From: Candidatus Saccharimonadota bacterium
GTDB taxonomy: Bacteria > Patescibacteriota > Saccharimonadia > Saccharimonadales > Saccharimonadaceae
Length of the DNA: 64,000 bases
Direction: 5' to 3'
Assembly: GCA_028289065.1 (NCBI GenBank)
Contig: JAQGHA010000013.1
Coordinates: 1 to 64,000, forward strand
The notes beneath the pieces were generated by a model. That model was given only the letters and a program-made list of their open reading frames with translations. It was not told the DNA's origin and searched no databases. Within the stretch, counting starts at the first letter, position 1; each line of letters starts with the position of its first letter. Shown here piece after piece: positions 1-7,224 of this stretch. The translations under genes and the position numbers were made by a program.

Positions 1-38
1 GTCATTCGTCTAGCTTAGCACCTGCTTACACCACGCTC

Positions 39-80
39 GCCACCTGTTGAAGGAAGCTATCCTTCGACGGGTGGCTTTTT
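39..80 (+). terminator. Intrinsic terminator hairpin
   Basis: GCCACC..GAAGGA agcta TCCTTC..GGGTGGC followed by TTTTTT. Confidence 0.75.
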
Positions 81-159
81 TCATATTTTTTGAACATAGA
101 AAAGGCCCACCGAAGCGGTGAAGAATAAATTCCTCAAACCTTTTCGACGGGCGTACCCT

Positions 160-714
160 TCAATGAGATGCCGGACGCTGGTAGCGATGCTGCAGAAGGC
201 CGGGTGCTCCGGCGGCTTCAGCCTTCTCGCCGACAGGAACGAACCCATGGCGTAAAGCAATCTTCAGCAGCGGGTCCTGTTCGTAGATGGAAATGTTCAC
301 CGTACGAGGTTCGCCGCTTTCAGGGTCCTTGAAAGAATACACCAGCAAGCTCTCCAGGACGTACTCGCGTATGTCTCTGTCCAGCTCATCTGATGCGACC
401 AGTCCGAAGATGCCCCACTGGTTAATCGGTTCGGGACCTTTGTAAGGTTCCTCATCACCGGCCAGCCAGTAGTTCTGCACCATGAATGCGATCAGCTGTC
501 CATTCAGTGTGTAACCACTGTAGCGTTCGGGGTGGCGAATGTGCCGCCATAACTGCTTCAGCACTAACTTGGTGTTAGAGGGGTCGGCATCCTCGAGAGG
601 GTTCTTGAAGCCAGCCGCCACCCTGTCCTGAAGCTTCAGGCTTTCGACGCCTTTGGCCGTCTTGAAGGTTTGGCTGATTACGGGAACGAATCTGAGTCCG
701 AGGGAAGAGAACAT
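160..714 (-). CDS. GNAT-like acetyltransferase / hypothetical protein (C/G-ending codons)
   Basis: 184 aa ORF, AAGGAGCTCTCATG start context; C-terminal pattern LLKIALRHGFVPVGE..LLQHRY resembles the GNAT C-terminus. Confidence 0.5.
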   Translation of the reverse strand: MFSSLGLRFVPVISQTFKTAKGVESLKLQDRVAAGFKNPLEDADPSNTKLVLKQLWRHIRHPERYSGYTLNGQLIAFMVQNYWLAGDEEPYKGPEPINQWGIFGLVASDELDRDIREYVLESLLVYSFKDPESGEPRTVNISIYEQDPLLKIALRHGFVPVGEKAEAAGAPGLLQHRYQRPASH

Positions 715-806
715 GAGAGCTCCTTGGTCTTGGGTACAACTCCGAGTGAAGCATAAATAATATTATATCATATTTATTCATTATGGTCTATGAAGAATGG
801 AGGAAA

Positions 807-1265
807 CTACCAATTTTGCGATCGATAGACGGACATAATTTTTCGTTGCACCTGACCAAAATGAATATCGTGTTTAAAAACTTTTTGTTCATTCGATGAG
901 GTGCTAATAGCAAGGTTGTCGCCAATATAAAAACCAATATGTTGACTAGGGTTATCGTCATCACGGCCGGACCATACTATAACGTCACCAGCTTTCATAT
1001 CATTTTCATCTACAAGCTCCCAACCCGATTCTTCAAGGTCTGTAATAACACTTTTAACGGTTGCATGGACGCTTTTTTGCTTGCCGAAAACCAATAAGAT
1101 AGTGGAGACATAAAAGGCGCAGGCATTTTCACCAGAACCAATAATATCAGTTACTGGGCCATCATTCACCCGCACATAAAAACTACGAAACATTTCTGTA
1201 CCAACAGAATTATCAATCATAGCTAAATAAGATTTGAAGTATTGGCGTTCAACTTTATCGGTCAT
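807..1265 (-). CDS. NlpC/P60 or CHAP-like cysteine peptidase/amidase
   Basis: ENACAFYVS (candidate Cys), AGDVIVWSG, HIGFYIGDNLAIS (candidate His) order typical of the NlpC/P60/CHAP fold. Confidence 0.5.
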   Translation of the reverse strand: MTDKVERQYFKSYLAMIDNSVGTEMFRSFYVRVNDGPVTDIIGSGENACAFYVSTILLVFGKQKSVHATVKSVITDLEESGWELVDENDMKAGDVIVWSGRDDDNPSQHIGFYIGDNLAISTSSNEQKVFKHDIHFGQVQRKIMSVYRSQNW

Positions 1266-1355
1266 GAAATTAGTATAGCAAATGATTATTGTAGTGGTGG
1301 TATACTGGTGCTATTAAAAGAACTTACTGTTTAATTCATATAGAGGAAATACATT

Positions 1356-1595
1356 ATGCCGAACGAAACCGAATTCCCACCATGCATTAGTCAACACAAC
1401 TGTGAAACAGCAGCGCGAATATATAACGAATTACAAGAAGCAGAAATTCCAGACAACTTACTTTTTCTAAAAGAAAGGTGCCTTGGTATGAAGGCCTTAT
1501 TAGAAAGTATGGGTGACCCCGTGACCGCAAGTGATTGCCCTCAGGTACTTTTTAAGAAGTATTTGCCAGAAGCTGCTTTTACGCAGGAAGCATAG
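1356..1595 (+). CDS. hypothetical protein
   Basis: 79 aa ORF with upstream AGAGG. Confidence 0.5.
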   Translation: MPNETEFPPCISQHNCETAARIYNELQEAEIPDNLLFLKERCLGMKALLESMGDPVTASDCPQVLFKKYLPEAAFTQEA

Positions 1596-1615
1596 TAGTT
1601 AGACTTTTGATTTTG

Positions 1616-1694
1616 AAAAGAGTCCGTACGTTAAACGACGAACGAATCGACGTTGAACAAATTCAACGGACTCTTTTCGTGTAAACGTACGGAC
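1616..1694. terminator. Overlapping alternative hairpins (terminator region)
   Basis: AAAAGAGTCCGT(1616-1627)/ACGGACTCTTTT(1666-1677) perfect 12-bp IR overlapping GTCCGTACGTT(1622-1632)/AACGTACGGAC(1684-1694) perfect 11-bp IR. Confidence 0.7.
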
Positions 1695-1695
1695 T

Positions 1696-1986
1696 TCAAA
1701 GCCCGGACTTAGCCACTTGGACTTGACCATTCTTCCCAGTTGCCTTCAGCTCGGCTCTCGGCGATCGCCCGCTCCAGCGAGGGGAGGTACTCGTTGGGAT
1801 GACTACCGCCATAGTTAAAAGAAAGGCAGTCGTCAGCCATTGTGCGGCGAGCGCCGTAATGCCGAGGTCGGCCATGAGGTGCGGAATCGCAACACCCATA
1901 ACGGTTTCATTAAGAATAACGACAAAAGCCGAAATAATCAGCAAATTGATAATAAGTTTGTTTTGTTTAGCCGTTGATTCAGTCAT
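1696..1986 (-). pseudogene. Truncated MFS (DHA2/EmrB-like) transporter N-terminus fused to the tail of an unrelated GC-rich gene
   Basis: MTESTAKQNKLIINLLIISAFVVILNETVMGVAIPHLMADLGITALAAQWLTTAFLLTMAVVIPT is MFS TM1-TM2; similarity stops abruptly near 1800. Confidence 0.75.
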
Positions 1987-2171
1987 GAGAAGGTCTCCTT
2001 TGAGCAACCTTCTAAGTGTATAGAGTTAGGGGGATATTAGCAAAGGTTTAAATGTTTGAAAAACTTTTCAGTCAACAAAGCCAACTTCTCAACATGGCTG
2101 TACCGTATCACAACAAATCTATATGAAGTTCACAAAAAATATAACCACTGTGGTGGTTCTATTTTTTGTTA

Positions 2172-2435
2172 TTAATCTTGAATTCGGCGGAAAGCTTCGT
2201 AGCCTTCATAGATATCAATTGCGTTTGCGGCTAAATCCTCGGGTTCAGCAGGTTGCATGTAGGCAGTCGCTTCCGGAATGAGTGACCATGCATAGCTTAT
2301 AACTTCATCTTCACTTAATGCAGGGTTATCGTGAGCGATTTGGTTAATTAACTTTTTTGCATCCTCGCCAAATACTCGACTGATGTCTAATTTTTGTTCG
2401 GTTTGTTTATCAAACTTCGGTGTGTTAAATTCCAT
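2172..2435 (-). CDS. hypothetical protein
   Basis: 87 aa ORF bounded by a terminator-like hairpin at about 2135-2170. Confidence 0.55.
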   Translation of the reverse strand: MEFNTPKFDKQTEQKLDISRVFGEDAKKLINQIAHDNPALSEDEVISYAWSLIPEATAYMQPAEPEDLAANAIDIYEGYEAFRRIQD

Positions 2436-2484
2436 AGACTTACTTTAGATTACATATTATTTTGATGCAAACACAATCGATAAT

Positions 2485-2554
2485 AAAAAGACTTAAAAAC
2501 CGAGTCTTTAAGTATAAATATCTTGGATATGGATAGTGGATGTGTTCAAGAATT
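2485..2554 (-). repeat. tRNA-Gln 3'-end-like repeat R1 plus terminator hairpin
   Basis: AAAGACT..AGTCTTT hairpin followed by CTTGGATATGGATAGTGGATGTGTTCAAGAA, degenerate match to CTTGGCTGGGGTTAGTGGTCGTGTTCCAGGAA. Confidence 0.5.
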
Positions 2555-2638
2555 AATTACTTAATTAATTCTGCGCCCTCCTGCTAAAGTCTTGTAAAAT
2601 TGCGACTTCACCAACAAGGGAGGATACGATACCTTTTT

Positions 2639-2674
2639 CTTGGCTTGAGTTAGTGGTCGTGTTTCAGGAAATTA
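2639..2674 (-). repeat. tRNA-Gln 3'-end-like repeat R2
   Basis: CTTGGCTTGAGTTAGTGGTCGTGTTTCAGGAAAT; close match to R3. Confidence 0.7.
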
Positions 2675-3052
2675 CTTTGAATCCTGCGTAGGGTAGCCTT
2701 TTAAGTCCTTGTCAAACGTTAACACATCGCCGACTGAGTATTGATTAAACATAGCTTCGTTTACCTCAATCTGCAATTCGATACATCCGCTGTCATCGGA
2801 AATTGTTTCATCCCCACGGTCGCATTGCTCAATAGTCATATGGTATACATCTTCATAATGTGGGAAGCCGGGGCTTTCTTGCGCAGATACAAATCTTTCA
2901 GACTCTTGTTTATCTAAAACTTCAACAGGTTGGTGAGCTATTACCTGATATGAACCGACGGAACAGCCAGCAAGACCAAGCGCGACACCTCCGAATAAAG
3001 CGACGCTCATAAGTGGTTTGCGAAATTTTTCATATCTATTTTTTAATTCCAT
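2672..3052 (-). CDS. lipoprotein, hypothetical
   Basis: N-terminal signal peptide with lipobox LAGC; start MELKNRYEKF. Confidence 0.7.
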   Translation of the reverse strand: MELKNRYEKFRKPLMSVALFGGVALGLAGCSVGSYQVIAHQPVEVLDKQESERFVSAQESPGFPHYEDVYHMTIEQCDRGDETISDDSGCIELQIEVNEAMFNQYSVGDVLTFDKDLKGYPTQDSK

Positions 3053-3097
3053 GTACTTTAGCCTACCATTAGGTAGCGTTGATGCAAGCATAATTAT

Positions 3098-3132
3098 CTT
3101 GGCTGGGGTTAGTGGTCGTGTTCCAGGAAGAA
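3098..3132 (-). repeat. tRNA-Gln 3'-end-like repeat R3
   Basis: CTTGGCTGGGGTTAGTGGTCGTGTTCCAGGAAGAA; first 11 nt identical to the tRNA-Gln 3' end (CCCCAGCCAAG). Confidence 0.75.
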
Positions 3133-3136
3133 ACTT

Positions 3137-3325
3137 CTATTTTTGAGATTTTTGAAGAAGTAGTTCGTATGTAAGACTTAAATTATCTCGCTCAGCTTTT
3201 GTCTTTTGTAATTCAAAATTAAAATACAAAAATAATGCTGTTACGATAATCGAATAAGTAATAAAAATACTTAATAAAATAATAAGTTTGTTGTTTTTTG
3301 ATTCCAGATTATCTTTTTTAAACAT
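3137..3325 (-). CDS. small membrane-anchored coiled-coil protein
   Basis: 62 aa ORF, one TM segment. Confidence 0.55.
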   Translation of the reverse strand: MFKKDNLESKNNKLIILLSIFITYSIIVTALFLYFNFELQKTKAERDNLSLTYELLLQKSQK

Positions 3326-3345
3326 AATCTGATTATAACAAACAA

Positions 3346-3414
3346 AAAGACTCCAATATGGAGTCTTTAAGCATAATCTTCTTGGCCGGGATTAATGAAT
3401 ATGCTTCAGGAAAT
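3346..3414 (-). repeat. tRNA-Gln 3'-end-like repeat R4 plus terminator hairpin
   Basis: AAAGACTCcaatatgGAGTCTTT then CTTGGCCGGGATTAATGAATATGCTTCAGGAAATG. Confidence 0.65.
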
Positions 3415-3487
3415 GGAAGCACCCTCTTTCGAGGGGCCTCCGTGATGGACGCACTCCTTTCGAGAGGGTGAATAGGTAGACGACGAG

Positions 3488-3742
3488 CTACGTCTCGATT
3501 CGGATGTGATCGCCTTGTTCCTCGTCGCGTTCCAGAGAAACTCTCCAGCCAGCTTTCCGGTATTCGTTTATCACGAGTTGCTCCAGAGCCGGGGTGTTGA
3601 AGCGGCTACGAAGGATGCCGAGCGCGGTGCCCGTACCGACATTGTCGACGAGTTCGGCGTCAATCTGTTTGCAAATCCACTCGAGCGGATGAGTATCTCG
3701 CATACGGGATAGATCTTCCGCTTCGTTAGGCGCGATGGGCAT
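3488..3742 (-). CDS. hypothetical protein (C/G-ending codons)
   Basis: 84 aa ORF; AGGATCAGAGATG leader; codon bias unlike the neighbours. Confidence 0.6.
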   Translation of the reverse strand: MPIAPNEAEDLSRMRDTHPLEWICKQIDAELVDNVGTGTALGILRSRFNTPALEQLVINEYRKAGWRVSLERDEEQGDHIRIET

Positions 3743-3856
3743 CTCTGATCCTACCTGTCTCTAAAGTTGAGTAGAGACAAAACTCATTTCCAACAGATGT
3801 TAGAACTATATCTTATCATATTGTGATAAAAAAGCAATTAGCTTAGCCTTCTGAGT

Positions 3857-3890
3857 CGGATGAGGGATTCGAATTCAAAATTCCAAGGTG
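3857..3890 (-). repeat. tRNA T-arm-like repeat L1
   Basis: GGATGAGGGATTCGAATTCAAAATTCCAAGGTG; shares GGATGAGGGATTCGAA with the tRNA-Gln T-arm/acceptor and with L3. Confidence 0.7.
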
Positions 3891-3935
3891 AAATTAGTGA
3901 ATGTATTCATGAAAATATATTTTATAAATCGTTCT

Positions 3936-4904
3936 TTAATATTCACGGAAAAGGGGTTTAATATCACCGATTTTCAACGCTTCCGAGGCATCAGCCGTGG
4001 AATACATGTAATGCTTATTTCGTCTAGAATCAAGAGATGGATCTTTAACGACCACAGTAATATTAACATTTGGAGATTTTATTGTGAGCTCATTAGCTCT
4101 ATTGATTACTTGATTAATGATCAATTTCAGTTTAGCATTATCTATTTCTGATAAATTATTTACTTCGTATAGATAGTAAGCATTATAGCCTTGTTTAGCT
4201 CTTACATCAGGCGAAAGTTGCTCTAGAGATTCTTTAAGCTTGTGGGTTCTATCATCAATCATATCGTCCTGAAATTTCCCATAACCCGTATAAACATATG
4301 CTTTTCCGTCTAATCCACTACTTAACCTTAAGGCGTTTAAGCTTTCACTTTCGCGTTTACTCCAAAGTGCAAAAAAGTAATCATCCGTAAAATCAGTGTC
4401 TTGTTTTGTTTTGCACTGAGACAAACATTTGCGTACATAAAAATTGATAGAAGTATCATTTTTCGGCGAGTATCGTTTACTGTAGCTAATAGGTTCCCCT
4501 AAAGTACTAGAACTCCCACCCTTGGTCAGAACAAATTCTTCATTATACTTTTCTCTTAGATATGTAGTTGCGAGTGGATCTTGAGGAATGATAGCTTGTA
4601 AGCTGAACTGATTTAGCCATAAAAATATAAATGCTAATATTAGAACTGCTGACTGAATTATTACCCATATGCTAGCAATTATCGTTATCACAACTTTAGG
4701 TGCCGTACGCCATCCAGAGAACGACCATAGTAATACAATTCCAAGAAAGGGTGTGAAAATTAAAGCTACTACCGTCCAGGCACTTTTGGCAAATGAATGT
4801 TTATTCTGCGTAAGCGTAGAAGTCGGTACTTCGTTTTCATTAATCATTGCTTTCACATTAACATTAGAAGAATAATTTTGCGAACGTTTCTGCGTAAATC
4901 GCAT
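3936..4904 (-). CDS. membrane protein, hypothetical
   Basis: 322 aa, two N-terminal TM segments. Confidence 0.65.
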   Translation of the reverse strand: MRFTQKRSQNYSSNVNVKAMINENEVPTSTLTQNKHSFAKSAWTVVALIFTPFLGIVLLWSFSGWRTAPKVVITIIASIWVIIQSAVLILAFIFLWLNQFSLQAIIPQDPLATTYLREKYNEEFVLTKGGSSSTLGEPISYSKRYSPKNDTSINFYVRKCLSQCKTKQDTDFTDDYFFALWSKRESESLNALRLSSGLDGKAYVYTGYGKFQDDMIDDRTHKLKESLEQLSPDVRAKQGYNAYYLYEVNNLSEIDNAKLKLIINQVINRANELTIKSPNVNITVVVKDPSLDSRRNKHYMYSTADASEALKIGDIKPLFREY

Positions 4905-4908
4905 TGTT

Positions 4909-5060
4909 CAGGGATAAAAAATTTGAACTAAAAATTTCAAGGCGGGGTTTTGCGTTGCAAAAAAAGTGAGTCGAGCCACAGCTCTAGTCAAGAAAAAAGA
5001 CAGTAGTTCGACTGTCTTTTTTCTTGAGTGTGGTTACTGGTCGTGTTCCAGGAAGAACAC
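4909..5060 (-). repeat. Composite repeat L2 + terminator hairpin + R5
   Basis: AGGGATAAAAAATTTGAACTAAAAATTTCAAGGCGGGGTTTTGCGTTGC..; hairpin AAGAAAAAAGACAGTagttcgACTGTCTTTTTTCTT; then CTTGAGTGTGGTTACTGGTCGTGTTCCAGGAAGAA. Confidence 0.7.
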
Positions 5061-5094
5061 TAGATAGAATGCCTTCTGAGCGTATAATGTAAAT

Positions 5095-5970
5095 ATGAAG
5101 AAAGGTCGATACTACGAAGAAAAAACTGCCGAAATTGTGCAGCAAAATAACCCTAAAGCTCAAGTCTTTCAAGGCATTAGGGTATTGGGTAAGTTAACGG
5201 ACTTAAAGCGAGAAATTGATGTCCAACTCGTAGACGCTTCTCAATACGATAATCTCGTATTTGAATGCAAAGACCATAAAGCAAAAGTTGACATAGAGCT
5301 AGTTGAAGCCTTGGTTACAAAGTTATTAGATATCGGCTCAACGAAGGGCGCTATTGTTTCGAACTCAGGCTTTACGAAGGGAGCATACAAAGCAGGCGCA
5401 GCACACGGAATAGATTTGCTATCAATTGTTGACAGTAATGACGAAAAAATTCGAACTAAGGTTTTTGCACCTCAAATTACTGAGGACTTGTATTTATCAA
5501 AGGCGTCATTATCACTTAACAATATACGCATGGCACATAACTTCGGCCCTGACTTGACGGGTACTCTCATTAAAACACCGCAAGGAAATATAGGTTGGGA
5601 TATAGTGCTAGGCAAACATTGGAATAATGTACATATGAAAAATAATCCCAAACCAGGCGAGTATTTCTTAAAAATCGAAGATGGTACTGTTATTGACCTT
5701 TCGAAAAATAATATTCCAGTCGGCGAAATTACAATTCGCTATTTCGTTGAAAAACGTTATTATCTACGAAACCTTGAACTTATCGAAACACAAGGTATAT
5801 ATGACGTAGCACGCCAGACCTATCAAACTAGTAGTTTAACGACCGAAATGATAAAAGTGGAAGATTTCAATAACCCTCAAAAGTGGGAAGTTATAGATGA
5901 AGAAACAGCAAAGAAAATGATAGTTCCAGTGCGAATGAAAATAATCACTCCACTGCCAGACAAAATATAG
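5095..5970 (+). CDS. PD-(D/E)XK nuclease, Mrr-like restriction endonuclease
   Basis: REIDVQL..LVFECKDHKAKVDIELVEAL..GAIVSNSGFTKGAYKAGAAHGIDLLS typical of the Mrr_cat fold. Confidence 0.7.
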   Translation: MKKGRYYEEKTAEIVQQNNPKAQVFQGIRVLGKLTDLKREIDVQLVDASQYDNLVFECKDHKAKVDIELVEALVTKLLDIGSTKGAIVSNSGFTKGAYKAGAAHGIDLLSIVDSNDEKIRTKVFAPQITEDLYLSKASLSLNNIRMAHNFGPDLTGTLIKTPQGNIGWDIVLGKHWNNVHMKNNPKPGEYFLKIEDGTVIDLSKNNIPVGEITIRYFVEKRYYLRNLELIETQGIYDVARQTYQTSSLTTEMIKVEDFNNPQKWEVIDEETAKKMIVPVRMKIITPLPDKI

Positions 5971-6028
5971 TTATCAAGATTGTACTTCAGAACGTGGAAT
6001 TTCACGAAGAACAACTTAGGTGAAATAA

Positions 6029-6104
6029 AAAAAGCCATACATTCGATGGCTTTTTATACAGATACTTTTCTTGGCTGGGGTTAATGGTTGTGTTCCAGGA
6101 AGAA
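6029..6104 (-). repeat. tRNA-Gln 3'-end-like repeat R6 plus terminator hairpin
   Basis: AAAAAGCCATacattcgATGGCTTTTT then CTTGGCTGGGGTTAATGGTTGTGTTCCAGGAAGAA. Confidence 0.75.
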
Positions 6105-6105
6105 T

Positions 6106-6891
6106 TTATAAATTCTCTGCTAGAATCTTGTCGCAACTATGAGCAAAACCTATCCCCGTATTTGAAGACCTTTTGATATTTTCAGATACGACTTTCATCT
6201 GTTCCTGTGTTGCAATCAAGACTTTTACCGGATCTATGCCCCCTATGGACATATTTGCCTTAACACTACTCATAACTTTTATATTATTATCGTAGCTTTT
6301 AATCAAATCATCGAATTCACTGAATAGACCTGTTCTTTTTTTAGTCACTACACCAATTAACTCTTTTGTTTTGATGTCTATCAACGGGCCGCCAGAGTTG
6401 CCATTGTTAACACTCGCATCAAGCTGTAAAGTTTTTACATTATTTTCAGTAAAAATAGCTGAGATTCTACCGACATGTGATGTCATATACTTAGTGTTAA
6501 AAGGGTAGCCGCAGAGTAACACACTTTGCCCCTCGTATGAATTGTCGGGTTTAAGTACAAACTGATACCTGTTGCTAGTATCTATAGGAAGTTTATACAC
6601 GATGTAATCATAAGAATATTGGTCTGAACCTGCATAAGGTGTGAATGAACCATATCTAATAACAACATCATCGTTCGCATACTGTGGAGTATCTCCGAAC
6701 CTTAAACGAACTTCGGTTTCGGGCTTAAATTGTGAGTATTTAGGATTAAATACATGATTATTGGATATTAAATATCCTTTATAAACAAAGCCCGACCCAC
6801 CTGCTAAAACCTCATTTTCATAATAAAATGTAATTCCTACTACCGCGCTTCTAACGTCACTAATAATCGCTGATACTTCTTCAGAATCCAT
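6106..6891 (-). CDS. trypsin-like serine protease
   Basis: GSGFVYKGYLISNNHVF (His), SYDYIVYKL (Asp region), NNGNSGGPLID (Ser) catalytic motifs. Confidence 0.8.
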   Translation of the reverse strand: MDSEEVSAIISDVRSAVVGITFYYENEVLAGGSGFVYKGYLISNNHVFNPKYSQFKPETEVRLRFGDTPQYANDDVVIRYGSFTPYAGSDQYSYDYIVYKLPIDTSNRYQFVLKPDNSYEGQSVLLCGYPFNTKYMTSHVGRISAIFTENNVKTLQLDASVNNGNSGGPLIDIKTKELIGVVTKKRTGLFSEFDDLIKSYDNNIKVMSSVKANMSIGGIDPVKVLIATQEQMKVVSENIKRSSNTGIGFAHSCDKILAENL

Positions 6892-6968
6892 ATATCCTCC
6901 TTTATTATGGTAATTTTATCAGTATAGCCCGTAGATATAAAAACAAATAGAATTCGAAATATAAATTA

Positions 6969-7083
6969 GAGGATGAGGGATTCGAACTAAAAATTCCAAG
7001 GTGGGGTTTTGCTTTGCAAAACGGGGGTTCGAGCCGAATCTCGGGCAAGAAAAAATACGAACAGATAGTTCGTATTTTTTCTT
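6969..7083 (-). repeat. Composite repeat L3 + terminator of tRNA-Gln
   Basis: GAGGATGAGGGATTCGAACTAAAAATTCCAAGGTGGGGTTTTGCTTTGCAAAACGGGGGTTCGAGCC; then hairpin AAGAAAAAATACGAACagataGTTCGTATTTTTTCTT abutting the tRNA. Confidence 0.75.
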
Positions 7084-7157
7084 GGCTGGGGATGAGGGAT
7101 TCGAACCCCCGAATACTGGTACCAGAAACCAGTGCCTTACCACTTGGCGAATCCCCA
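7083..7157 (-). tRNA. tRNA-Gln (CTG anticodon), CCA encoded
   Basis: Reverse complement TGGGGATTCGCCAAGTGGTAAGGCACTGGTTTCTGGTACCAGTATTCGGGGGTTCGAATCCCTCATCCCCAGCCA folds as a cloverleaf; loop TTCTGGT. Confidence 0.95.
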
Positions 7158-7224
7158 GTGCTATGAACGTTCATTATTTTACCATATCTGGTGGCAATGT
7201 TGCTGCTTATGCTACAATTATGCT

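Noticed and set aside
807-1265. Type VI-like secreted amidase effector
   Set aside because: Only generic NlpC/P60-like spacing is visible; no signal peptide or immunity neighbour.
2485-7157. Classical integron attC array
   Set aside because: The repeated modules contain GTTAGTG/GTTAATG but not consistent RYYYAAC/GTTRRRY core pairs, and no intI-like gene is present. The tRNA-3'-end interpretation fits better.
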